The position numbers were made by a program, and so were the translations under genes. Positions 52,356-60,202 of a stretch of DNA of 64,000 nucleotides are shown in pieces. The notes below the pieces were generated by a model that was given only the letters and a program-made list of their open reading frames with translations, was not told where the DNA came from and searched no databases. Origin of the DNA: RGIG3013 sp045538935 (GTDB lineage: Bacteria > Bacillota > Clostridia > Oscillospirales > Acutalibacteraceae); contig JAZQEI010000002.1 of assembly GCA_045538935.1 (NCBI GenBank), forward strand, positions 30,028 to 94,027, in the 5' to 3' direction. Position 1 is the first letter of the stretch. Each line of letters opens with the position of its first letter.

Positions 52356-53741
52356 TTATGAGCGTACAATTTTTACGCCGTCGGGGGTATCTTCCAGCGT
52401 TATGCCCATGGCCTTTAGTTCGTCGCGTATTTTATCGGCGGTGGCAAAATCGCGGTTTTTACGAGCCAAAGTACGTGCCTCAACTAGTTTTAGAATTTCG
52501 TCATCTACGTTATCTTTTTTACGGTTGTAAACAAGGCCTAAAACCGAGCAGATTTCATCAAACAATTCTTTAGAGGCTAAGAGTGTGCCCTTTGGTGCTT
52601 TGTCGGCAATTTGCTTATTAATATCTTTAACCAAATTAAATAGTGCGGCCAAAGCATCGGCGGTGTTAAGGTCGTCCTCAAGTGCCTCAATAAAAGCTGT
52701 GCGATGTACATTTACAAACTCTGCGGCCTCTCCACCGTCAGTTGCATTAGAAATAGCAAACTCTAAATTATCAAGGCAGGTATAAAGGCGCTCTAGGGCG
52801 TTTTTAGACTGCTCTAAAATGTCGGCACTGTAATTTATGGGACTTCTATAATGCGAAGAAATAAGGAAGTAACGAATGGGCTCGTAGCCATACTGCTCGG
52901 CTACGTCGCGCACGGTAAAGAAGTTACCGAGCGACTTTGACATTTTACGGTTATCTACATTTATGTAGCCGTTATGCATCCAATAATTTGCAAAGGTGCA
53001 ACCGTTTGCGCACTCTGACTGAGCAATTTCGTTTTCGTGGTGTGGGAAAACTAAATCTTGGCCGCCACAGTGAATATCAATGGTTTTGCCTAAATATCTG
53101 CCCGCCATTGCCGAACACTCAATATGCCAACCGGGTCTGCCCATACCAAAGGGGGACTCCCACGCGGGCTCGCCGGGTTTTGCGCCTTTCCAGAGGCAAA
53201 AGTCCATTAAATTTTCTTTTTCTTCACCAATTTCTACACGCTCACTTGCGCCGGCAAGTAAATCTTCTAAGGGTTGGTGAGATAATTTGCCGTACTCGTT
53301 AAACTTTGCGGCTCTAAAATAAACATCGTTACCCGAAACATAGGCGTAATCTTTTTCAATTAGGGTGTTTATTATGTTTATTATTGCGTCTATATTCTCG
53401 GTGGCTCTGGGGTGAACAGAGGCGGGTTTAACGTTTAGGCCGTTCGAGTCTATTTTAAACTCTTTTATATATCTTTCGGCAACCTCTTTTACGGTTATAC
53501 CCTCTTCGTTAGCCTTTTTTATAAGTTTATCGTCAATATCGGTAAAGTTTTGAACAAAGGTAACATCAAAACCTCTGTACTCTAAAAAGCGGCGCAAAAC
53601 GTCGAAAACGCAAAGGGGACGTGCGTTACCTATATGAATATAGTTATAAACCGTGGGGCCGCAAGCGTAGATTTTTACCTTGCCGCTCTCGACAGTATTT
53701 AGTTCTTGCTTTGCTCTTGTTAATGTGTTTAAAATTTTCAT
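52356..53741 (-). CDS. cysS: Cysteinyl-tRNA synthetase
   Basis: A 461-residue class I synthetase. The HIGH motif is YIHIGNARPLC and the KMSKS motif is intact (RKMSKSLGNF). The zinc ligands are Cys28 in YACGPTVYN and GWHIECSAM, with CGGQDLVFPHHENE between. The ATG at 53741 shares a base with the cysE stop (TAATG) and has AAGGAG upstream; 19 extra in-frame codons upstream belong to cysE. It is second gene of the Cys T-box operon. Confidence 0.96.
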   Translation of the reverse strand: MKILNTLTRAKQELNTVESGKVKIYACGPTVYNYIHIGNARPLCVFDVLRRFLEYRGFDVTFVQNFTDIDDKLIKKANEEGITVKEVAERYIKEFKIDSNGLNVKPASVHPRATENIDAIINIINTLIEKDYAYVSGNDVYFRAAKFNEYGKLSHQPLEDLLAGASERVEIGEEKENLMDFCLWKGAKPGEPAWESPFGMGRPGWHIECSAMAGRYLGKTIDIHCGGQDLVFPHHENEIAQSECANGCTFANYWMHNGYINVDNRKMSKSLGNFFTVRDVAEQYGYEPIRYFLISSHYRSPINYSADILEQSKNALERLYTCLDNLEFAISNATDGGEAAEFVNVHRTAFIEALEDDLNTADALAALFNLVKDINKQIADKAPKGTLLASKELFDEICSVLGLVYNRKKDNVDDEILKLVEARTLARKNRDFATADKIRDELKAMGITLEDTPDGVKIVRS

Positions 53742-54373
53742 TACTGTTTCTCCTTTAGTTCTGCCTCTAACTTGGCTATTCTGGCCTCTAGTTTGCATAT
53801 TTCTTGCGATACAGGGTCGGGTATATGAATCTGGTCTAGTTCGTTTACCCTTACCCCCGCGCGTTTTACAACACGTGCGGGCACGCCAACAACGGTACAG
53901 TCGGGCGGTACCTCTTTTAGCACTACGGCGCCTGCGGCTATACGGGAATTATCGCCCACCTTAAAAGGACCTAATACCTTTGCGCCGGAAGATATCATAA
54001 CATTATTGCCAATTGTTGGGTGACGTTTGCCAATATCTTTACCCGTACCGCCTAAGGTTACGCCTTGGTAGATTATGCAGTCATCACCAATCTCGGCAGT
54101 TTCGCCTATTACAACCCCTGCGCCGTGGTCTATAACAAGGCGTCTACCCAGTGTTGCGGCGGGGTGAATTTCGATTCCTGTTTTTCTAACAGCATTTTGC
54201 GAAATTAAACGGGCTATAAAGAAAAACTTGTGCCTCCAAAAAAAGTTTGCCCAGCGATGCATTCTAATAGCCCTTACTCCCGGATAGAGAAAGAAAATCT
54301 CTAAAAAGCCTCTTGCCGCGGGGTCGTTTTTCTTAACGGCTGCTATATCTTCCAGAATTCTTTTTAAAAACAT
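53741..54373 (-). CDS. cysE: Serine O-acetyltransferase
   Basis: A 210-residue hexapeptide-repeat acyltransferase that makes O-acetylserine for cysteine synthesis. The N-terminal helical part is short (MFLKRILEDIAAVKKNDPAA). The left-handed beta-helix carries EIHPAATLGRRLVIDHGAGV, VIGETAEIGDDCIIYQGVTL and GGTGKDIGKRHPTIGNNVMI, including the catalytic His. The short N-terminus is the common Firmicutes form. The cysE-cysS pair under a T-box links cysteine supply to charging. Confidence 0.94.
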   Translation of the reverse strand: MFLKRILEDIAAVKKNDPAARGFLEIFFLYPGVRAIRMHRWANFFWRHKFFFIARLISQNAVRKTGIEIHPAATLGRRLVIDHGAGVVIGETAEIGDDCIIYQGVTLGGTGKDIGKRHPTIGNNVMISSGAKVLGPFKVGDNSRIAAGAVVLKEVPPDCTVVGVPARVVKRAGVRVNELDQIHIPDPVSQEICKLEARIAKLEAELKEKQ

Positions 54374-54401
54374 AAATTTCTCCTAAATCCTAAAATTAAA
54401 A

Positions 54402-54655
54402 TAAAAAAAGCCACCTAAAAGCCGTTTGACTTTTAGGAGGCGGTTTTATACCACGGTTCCACTCCACATTTGTGCTCTTTAGCAAACACTTAGCATTTGC
54501 CCGCCCTATAACGTAGGCTACACGCACTAAGATACTTTCTTTCCCAAAGTGTGCTGGCGGGTGCATTCATAAAAGCTACTTCCAAAAAGCCCTTGCAGTC
54601 AACGAGGCCTTATCCCTGTTGGGTATACTTTTACTACTATTCCCGATAAACGCAT
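54402..54655 (-). promoter_or_regulatory. T-box leader of cysE-cysS, specifier TGC (Cys)
   Basis: On the minus strand GGAGTGGAACCGTGG (54465-54451) is the T-box. The terminator is CCTCCTAAAAG (54440-54430) with CTTTTAGGTGG (54421-54411) plus a T-run. The stem I specifier reads TGC (54565-54563) in GAATGCACCC, the cysteine codon expected for these genes. Confidence 0.9.
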
Positions 54656-54676
54656 TTAATATTATTCATTATTTAT

Positions 54677-54704
54677 ATTATATTATAAATTTCGAAAAAG
54701 TCCA
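54677..54704 (-). promoter_or_regulatory. Candidate promoter of the cysE T-box operon
   Basis: TGGACT (54704-54699), a 16-bp spacer and TATAAT (54682-54677). The -10 is good, the -35 mediocre. Confidence 0.45.
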
Positions 54705-54834
54705 GTAAAATTTAATTGTTAAAAAGCTGTAATGTTTTGTAATAGATTTGAGAGTAAAATGTAACTGAATTTTTAACGACTTTTTATATATTTTTTTATA
54801 TACTATTATTAGCGAATTTTAAAGGAGGCGGCTT

Positions 54835-55401
54835 ATGAAAAGAATAGTGCTTTTAGTGCTTATGTTTTGCTTTTTTGTTGGAATATTTTCTACCAACGTT
54901 GGCTTTGCAGAAACCGATTCTTTAGCACCCGTACAAACGGTTGACCCACTTGCCGCCAGACTAACCCATATGTTAGAGTTAAACCAGAATTTTGATAAAG
55001 ACTTTAAAGACGATGCAATTATTTTAGAAAATGCTTTAATTTCTTTAAATAACAAGGCCGATGATGACGGCTTTATAAAGACCGATTTGGTTTTAAGCTT
55101 TATTAACAACATGTACGGTTATGACATTATTTTAGACGACATTGTAATGGAAAATATTCCGCAAAAAGACGGTTACCTATGGGTTATTCCAAAGGGCATT
55201 ACAAGTTATTCGTACAGCATAACCTCTATAACCGAATATAGCGGCGGCGTAACCGCTGTTGCAAGGGTTTTGGCCGAAAGCCACGACGGCGAAACCGACA
55301 GTTTTTACATTACTGTAGACTTTATAGAAAATGCCGATAGCTGCTTTGGTTACAACATTGCATCGTGTGTGACAATTAAAGATTTAGGTTACAGAATTTA
55401 A
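54835..55401 (+). CDS. Secreted protein of unknown function
   Basis: A 188-residue protein with a clear Sec signal peptide (MKRIVLLVLMFCFFVGIF, then a likely cut after GFA-ET near residue 29) and no lipobox. The mature part is acidic with alternating hydrophobic strands and has no motif I recognise. A perfect AAAGGAGG site precedes the ATG. It stands alone with its own terminator. It is likely exported; nothing more can be said. Confidence 0.75.
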   Translation: MKRIVLLVLMFCFFVGIFSTNVGFAETDSLAPVQTVDPLAARLTHMLELNQNFDKDFKDDAIILENALISLNNKADDDGFIKTDLVLSFINNMYGYDIILDDIVMENIPQKDGYLWVIPKGITSYSYSITSITEYSGGVTAVARVLAESHDGETDSFYITVDFIENADSCFGYNIASCVTIKDLGYRI

Positions 55402-55410
55402 TTGAAATTA

Positions 55411-55441
55411 AAAAGCACCCATCAAAACGGTGGGTGCTTTT
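55411..55441 (+). terminator. Terminator after the secreted protein gene
   Basis: AAAAGCACCCA (55411-55421) pairs with TGGGTGCTTTT (55431-55441) and continues into T. Confidence 0.88.
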
Positions 55442-55462
55442 TGGGATTTATTATGGAGTTAG

Positions 55463-55612
55463 TGTGATGCCGATAAAGTAATTATCAAAGGTGAATGTAG
55501 TTTGCCTGGCGAGTTTGACAAGTCACTCAGAACAGTACATGAAATATTAGAGCGAAACAAAAAGGAACGAGCTAACAGCGATAGTCCTTTTTATTACGAA
55601 ATAATAAGCTAA
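55463..55612 (+). pseudogene. 3' remnant of a gene, no start codon
   Basis: An open frame of 49 codons (CDADKVIIKGECSLPGEF onward, ending SPFYYEIIS) runs to a TAA at 55610 and then a terminator. It is preceded in frame by TAG at 55460 and has no ATG or ribosome binding site. Its composition is protein-like, unlike random intergenic sequence. I take it as the tail of a gene lost by deletion or left by an excised element; the family is not recognised. Confidence 0.5.
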
Positions 55613-55626
55613 CAACAAAAATTAAA

Positions 55627-55658
55627 GGATGTGTAGAGTTTTCTACACATCCTTTTTT
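55627..55658. terminator. Terminator between the remnant and the ACT gene
   Basis: GGATGTGTAGA (55627-55637) pairs with TCTACACATCC (55642-55652), followed by TTTTTT on the plus strand. The minus strand also runs into TTTAATTTTT, so it probably ends both units. Confidence 0.88.
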
Positions 55659-55667
55659 ATTTTTAAA

Positions 55668-56099
55668 TTAAAGTTTATTAACGTCTAAATCGGTTATAAG
55701 GTGGAAGCCGGCATTTTCAAGTGAAGCGGCGGCTTTATCGTTATCTTCTACCCTTAATACCACATAGGCGTGTTTTTCGGTGCGCGACATAAACGCATAT
55801 AGGTATTCTAAGAAAATTTCGTTTTTATCTAAAACCTCTAAGGCGCTCGAAAGCTTGCCGGGTTCGTCACCTATTTTTACACCTAAAACCTCGGTTGCCT
55901 TTACCAAAAATCCCTCGGCCGATAAAACATCAAAAGCCTTGGCGGTATCGTTTACTATTATGCGCAAAATACCAAAATCTTTAGTGTCGGCAATAGAAAG
56001 TGCGCGGATATTTACGTTATTTTCAGCAAGGGATTTTGTAATGCTTACCAATGCGCCCTGCTTATTCTCTACAAATACGCTTAATTGTGTTAAAGTCAT
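55668..56099 (-). CDS. Tandem ACT-domain protein
   Basis: A 143-residue protein of two ACT domains (about 1-70 and 71-143), a fold that binds amino acids: LSVFVENKQGALVSITKSLA and IGDEPGKLSSALEVLDKNEI are the strand-loop-helix starts. Such proteins follow phenylacetate-CoA ligase genes in many anaerobes (COG4747) and are thought to sense an aromatic amino acid, which is inference. It lies 22 nt after paaK in the same Phe T-box unit. Confidence 0.87.
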   Translation of the reverse strand: MTLTQLSVFVENKQGALVSITKSLAENNVNIRALSIADTKDFGILRIIVNDTAKAFDVLSAEGFLVKATEVLGVKIGDEPGKLSSALEVLDKNEIFLEYLYAFMSRTEKHAYVVLRVEDNDKAAASLENAGFHLITDLDVNKL

Positions 56100-56121
56100 A
56101 ATTATAACCCTTCCCTTCTGT

Positions 56122-57432
56122 TTAATCGTGAAGCTTACGCTTATCTATTACTCTTACGGCCTTGCCCTCTGAGCGAGTAATGCTCTTTGGCGGTACTAAA
56201 TGCACTGTGGGGTTAATACCGAGCATTGTTTTAAGCGCACCGGCCAGTGATTTTTCTAAGGTGGTTAGAGCGCTTACGGTGTCGGAAAAATGCTCTGGCG
56301 ACATTTCTACATTAACCTCGAAGGTGTCGTTATTGCCAACGCGGTCAACAACAATTTGGTAGTTAGGCTGATATCCCTCGTTAAGTAAAACGGTTTCTAT
56401 CTGGCTTGGGAACACGTTAACACCGCGTATAATAAGCATATCGTCGCTTCGGCCCATGGGCTTTGCCATTTTAATTAATGTACGGCCGCACGAACACTTT
56501 TTGCGAGAAAGCACACAAATATCTCTGGTGCGGTAACGCAAAAGCGGAAAAGCCTCTTTGTCAAGTGCGGTGAATACAAGTTCACCCTTGCTGCCCTCGG
56601 GCAGTACCTCGCCTGTGTCGGGGTCGATAATTTCGGCTAAGAAGTGGTCTTCGTTAATGTGCATACCAGTTTGCTCAGAACATTCAAAGGCAACACCGGG
56701 GCCGCTTGTTTCGGTTAGACCGTAAATATCGTAGGCCTTTATACCTAGTGACTTTTCAATACCTCGGCGCATTTCTTCGGTCCAGGGCTCTGCACCGAAA
56801 ATACCGGCTTTTAGGGGTACATCGTCAGGGCTAATGCCGTTTTCGGCTAAATATTCGCCAATATATGCGGCATAAGACGGTGTACAGCAAAGAATAGTTG
56901 CATTCAAGTCTTGCATAAACTGCACCTGACGCTCGGTATTACCCGACGACATAGGCAATGTTAAGCAACCAACCTTATGTGAGCCGCCGTTAAGGCCTGC
57001 ACCACCTGTAAATAAACCGTAGCCATATGCTACTTGGCAAACGTCCTTTTTTGTGCCGCCTACGGCAACTATGGCTCTGGCGCAACAGTCTTCCCACAAA
57101 TCAACATCGTGCTGGGTGTAGAATGCCACTACCCTCTTACCCGTTGTACCCGAGGTTGAGTGAATTCTTACACATTCTTCAAGCGGTTTTGCCAAAAGGC
57201 CATAGGGGTATGCGTCACGCAGGTCACTCTTAGATAAAAAGGGCAATTTATACAAATCTTCTATGCCCTTAATATCATTAGGGGTAACACCTTTTTGTTC
57301 CATTAAGTTGCGGTAATAAGGCACATTATCCCAAACGTGCTGCACCTGTTTAACCAGTTTTTCAGACTGAAGTTGTTTTAGCTGTTCGACAGGCATTGTT
57401 TCGATTTCTTTTTGATAATAATTTTCTGCCAT
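56122..57432 (-). CDS. paaK: Phenylacetate-CoA ligase
   Basis: A 436-residue adenylate-forming enzyme activating phenylacetate (or a related arylacetate) to its CoA thioester. The P-loop is HSTSGTTGKRVVAFYTQHD, the adenine motif YGLTETSGPGVAFEC, with RYRTRDICVL and the PaaK C-terminal MGRSDDMLIIRGVNVFPSQI. It sits directly behind a T-box with a Phe specifier and beside iorAB. This fits reductive carboxylation of phenylacetyl-CoA to phenylpyruvate rather than phenylacetate degradation, since no paaABCDE genes are present. AAAGGAAG lies 8 nt before the ATG. Confidence 0.92.
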   Translation of the reverse strand: MAENYYQKEIETMPVEQLKQLQSEKLVKQVQHVWDNVPYYRNLMEQKGVTPNDIKGIEDLYKLPFLSKSDLRDAYPYGLLAKPLEECVRIHSTSGTTGKRVVAFYTQHDVDLWEDCCARAIVAVGGTKKDVCQVAYGYGLFTGGAGLNGGSHKVGCLTLPMSSGNTERQVQFMQDLNATILCCTPSYAAYIGEYLAENGISPDDVPLKAGIFGAEPWTEEMRRGIEKSLGIKAYDIYGLTETSGPGVAFECSEQTGMHINEDHFLAEIIDPDTGEVLPEGSKGELVFTALDKEAFPLLRYRTRDICVLSRKKCSCGRTLIKMAKPMGRSDDMLIIRGVNVFPSQIETVLLNEGYQPNYQIVVDRVGNNDTFEVNVEMSPEHFSDTVSALTTLEKSLAGALKTMLGINPTVHLVPPKSITRSEGKAVRVIDKRKLHD

Positions 57433-57479
57433 ATTTATCTTCCTTTCTGCTTAAATTCTGTGGCAGTGGATTGCAGAAG

Positions 57480-57828
57480 AAACAAAAACGCCCTCTGCAT
57501 TCCGTTCGGAACACAGAGGACGAGAAAAAACCCGTGGTACCACCTCTATTTACCGCTATCTCACGGTAGCGGCCTTAGAGTGCAAACACACCCTTTTCGA
57601 TATAACGGTCGAACCCGTTTGACCTACACAAGTTTCCCCTTCAGCCAACGATTAACGGAATGAATTCGCCGATTTTACATTACTGCATTACACCTTAACC
57701 AAAGTATTTTAACGAAGTCACAGCGAAAAATCCTTGTTTCAAAATCTGATTCAAGTTTAAATACTTTGGCTACACAGCTCTCTGAAAATGATATTTTCGG
57801 TTACTGGTTTCCGCTCAAGCATCTTTAA
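57480..57828 (-). promoter_or_regulatory. T-box leader of paaK-ACT, specifier TTC (Phe)
   Basis: On the minus strand AGGTGGTACCACGGG (57545-57531) is the T-box. The terminator follows as GTCCTCTGTGTTCCG pairing with CGGAATGCAGAGGGC, then TTTTTG. Stem I is closed by GCGGAA/TTCCGT, and its specifier in GAATTCATTCCG reads TTC (57664-57662), a phenylalanine codon. Its apical part carries a 71-bp palindromic insertion (57699-57769). It should be read through when tRNA-Phe is uncharged. Confidence 0.87.
57699..57769. repeat. 71-bp palindromic element inside the Phe T-box
   Basis: CCAAAGTATTTTAAC (57699-57713) and GTTTAAATACTTTGG (57755-57769) are inverted repeats with one mismatch in 15. They enclose a 41-bp centre. 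The element is located where a short apical loop of stem I is expected, extending it into a long hairpin. This looks like a small mobile palindromic repeat tolerated by the T-box. Confidence 0.6.
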
Positions 57829-57835
57829 TAACTAC

Positions 57836-57864
57836 ATTTTAACACTTTAAACCGTGTTAGTCAA
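57836..57864 (-). promoter_or_regulatory. Promoter and shared operator of paaK-ACT
   Basis: TTGACT (57864-57859), a 17-bp spacer and TAAAAT (57841-57836). TTTAACACTTTAAA (57838-57851, plus-strand reading) overlaps the -10. The same 14-mer overlaps the -10 of the symporter promoter at 63639-63652. Confidence 0.72.
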
Positions 57865-57878
57865 GGAAAAATTGAAGT

Positions 57879-58448
57879 TTACGAGTTATAGCCTAACTCG
57901 AATGCTTTTTTATTAAGCTCTATAAATCGCTCGGCAACGGTTTGCTCTATTGCAGATATCCAGCTGTCGTACTCAATATCAAACTCTTTTGCGGCCTTAC
58001 CCATAAGCACTATGTTTACCGCCTTAGAAGAGCCTGCTTTATTTGCAAGGGTTAAAGCATCTAGCTCTAAAACCTCTACGCCTTTTGCCTTTAACTGTTC
58101 TAAAACGTTATGAGGATACTCTGCCGCACCTATAATAACGGGCATTGGGTCTATAGTTTGGGTGTTAACAATAATCTTACCACCCTTTTTTAAATATTTA
58201 GCATAACGGGCCGCTTCTAGCTTTTCAAACGAGATTATAATATCTGCCTCGCCCTCAGCAATAATGGGAGAATAAACCTTTTCGCCAAAGCGCACGTAGG
58301 TTACAACCGAGCCGCCACGCTGACTCATTCCGTGTACCTCGCTAACCTTAACATCTAGGCCTTTAAGCATAGCGAGTTTACCAAGTAACTTTGATGCAAG
58401 CAGACTTCCCTGTCCGCCTACGCCAACTATCATAACACTTTTTGTCAT
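57879..58448 (-). CDS. iorB: Indolepyruvate:ferredoxin oxidoreductase, beta subunit
   Basis: A 189-residue gamma-domain subunit: MTKSVMIVGVGGQGSLLASK is the start typical of IorB/2-oxoacid oxidoreductase gamma proteins, with VSEVHGMSQRGGSVVTYVRF following. With IorA it interconverts aryl-pyruvates and arylacetyl-CoA using ferredoxin and CoA. It starts 13 nt after iorA. No clear terminator separates it from the paaK T-box, but a separate promoter lies there. Confidence 0.93.
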   Translation of the reverse strand: MTKSVMIVGVGGQGSLLASKLLGKLAMLKGLDVKVSEVHGMSQRGGSVVTYVRFGEKVYSPIIAEGEADIIISFEKLEAARYAKYLKKGGKIIVNTQTIDPMPVIIGAAEYPHNVLEQLKAKGVEVLELDALTLANKAGSSKAVNIVLMGKAAKEFDIEYDSWISAIEQTVAERFIELNKKAFELGYNS

Positions 58449-58461
58449 TTTCTACACCGCC

Positions 58462-60189
58462 TTACTCGGTTATTGCGCCAAATGGGCAAAGCTGAGAGCA
58501 AACACCGCAACCAACGCAAAGGGTTGGGTCGATTTTTGCCTTGTTATTTTTAAAGCTTATGGCAGGACAACCTAGTCCCATACATTTTTTACAAGAACGG
58601 CATTTATCCGCTTCTACTATAAGTGCGGGTTTTGCCTTAACACTCTTTAGTAATACGCAAGGTCTGCGAGAGATTATAACCGACGGCTCGGCTACTGCTA
58701 GTTCCTCTTTTATAGCGGTTTCGGTCGCCTTTAAGTCGTACGGGTCTACAACCCTTACTCTATTTATGCCAAGGGCTTTACACAATGCCTCTAGGTCTAC
58801 CTTGGCGGCGGGGTCACCCTTAATATTGTAACCTGTTGTGGGGTTTTGCTGGTGGCCTGTCATACCGGTAATAGAGTTATCTAAAATAATAACGGTTGAG
58901 TTTGTTGCATTATAGGCAATATTAACTAAACCTGTCATACCAGAGTGCATAAAGGTGGAATCACCTATTACGGCAACCGATTTTTGCTCGGCCTCCTCAC
59001 CCAAAGCAACGTTAAAGCCGTGCAGACCCGAAACAGATGCACCCATGCAAAGTGTAGAATCTAAAGCGCTTAACGGCGGCACTGCACCAAGGGTGTAACA
59101 ACCAATATCGCCATGTACTGTAATTTTATTTTTAGCAAGTGCATAGAACACGCCTCTGTGCGGACAACCTGCGCACATCATAGGGGGACGGTTGGGAATT
59201 TCGGCCTCGGCAGTAGCACCAGCTTCAGATTCAATTCCGAAAGCTGCTTTTATGGTTTGTTGAGAAAACTCACCTAAGGGTGAAAACAGCTCTTTACCAA
59301 CACACTCTATGCCCAAATTTTTAACAAAGGTTTCTATAATTGGGTCTAATTCTTCTATAACGTAAAGCTTTTTAACACGCTTTGCAAAATTTGTTATTAA
59401 GTTTTTGGGCAGTGGGTTTGGCATACCTATTTTAAGTATGCTTACGCTATCGCCCAAAGCCTCTTTTACATAATAATACGATGCACCAGAGGTTATAATG
59501 CCGATTTCGGTAGAATCAAGCTCTAGTTCGTTAAACTCGCAACTTTCGGCATACTCAGAAAGAGCGGCTGTACGAGCCTCTACAACGGGGTGACGCTTTA
59601 TGGCATTACCGGGCATCATAATGTACTTTTGTGGCTCTTTTATGTACTCTTTTTTGTCGGCCTCAACCCTAAAAGAAGTATCAACCAAAGACTGCGAGTG
59701 TGCAATACGTGTGCACATACGAAGTATAACGGGGGTATCAAACTGTTCAGAAAGTTCAAATGCCTTTTTGGCGTATAAATATGCCTCTTCAGAATCGGCA
59801 GGCTCTAGCATAGGAACCTTTGCGGCTATGGCATAGTGGCGAGAATCTTGCTCGTTTTGAGAAGAATGCATTGCGGGGTCGTCGGCAACACAAATTACAA
59901 GGCCGCCTCTAACGCCTGTATACGATAATGTAAATAACGGGTCAGCCGCAACATTTAAGCCTACGTGCTTCATAGCGCAAGCGCTTCGAACACCTGCCAA
60001 AGATGCGCCGTATGCAACCTCTAGGGCTACCTTTTCGTTGGGTGCCCATTCGGAGTGAATATCATTGTATTCCGATAAAAACTCGGTTATTTCGGTAGAC
60101 GGTGTACCCGGGTAACTTGATACAACGTTTAATCCGCCGTCGTAAAGGCCCTTGGCTACCGCCTTATTACCAATAAGTAATTCTTTCAT
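58462..60189 (-). CDS. iorA: Indolepyruvate:ferredoxin oxidoreductase, alpha subunit
   Basis: A 575-residue TPP enzyme. The N-terminal pyrimidine-binding domain has SSYPGTPSTEITEFL and PNEKVALEVAYGASLAG. The TPP/Mg domain is HGDIGCYTLGAVPPL with VIGDSTFMHSGM. A C-terminal 2x[4Fe-4S] ferredoxin domain has CRSCKKCMGLGC and CVGCGVCSQLCPFGAI. The first cluster motif is slightly irregular (CxxCxxCxxxxC), as in other IorA. Here it probably works in the aryl-pyruvate-forming direction. It lies between the acyl-CoA ligase gene and iorB in one transcription unit. Confidence 0.95.
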   Translation of the reverse strand: MKELLIGNKAVAKGLYDGGLNVVSSYPGTPSTEITEFLSEYNDIHSEWAPNEKVALEVAYGASLAGVRSACAMKHVGLNVAADPLFTLSYTGVRGGLVICVADDPAMHSSQNEQDSRHYAIAAKVPMLEPADSEEAYLYAKKAFELSEQFDTPVILRMCTRIAHSQSLVDTSFRVEADKKEYIKEPQKYIMMPGNAIKRHPVVEARTAALSEYAESCEFNELELDSTEIGIITSGASYYYVKEALGDSVSILKIGMPNPLPKNLITNFAKRVKKLYVIEELDPIIETFVKNLGIECVGKELFSPLGEFSQQTIKAAFGIESEAGATAEAEIPNRPPMMCAGCPHRGVFYALAKNKITVHGDIGCYTLGAVPPLSALDSTLCMGASVSGLHGFNVALGEEAEQKSVAVIGDSTFMHSGMTGLVNIAYNATNSTVIILDNSITGMTGHQQNPTTGYNIKGDPAAKVDLEALCKALGINRVRVVDPYDLKATETAIKEELAVAEPSVIISRRPCVLLKSVKAKPALIVEADKCRSCKKCMGLGCPAISFKNNKAKIDPTLCVGCGVCSQLCPFGAITE

Positions 60190-60202
60190 AAATTTACCTA
60201 CC

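Noticed and set aside
57412..57663. 83-codon plus-strand frame
   Set aside because: It lies antisense to the T-box leader of paaK, whose structure explains the sequence.
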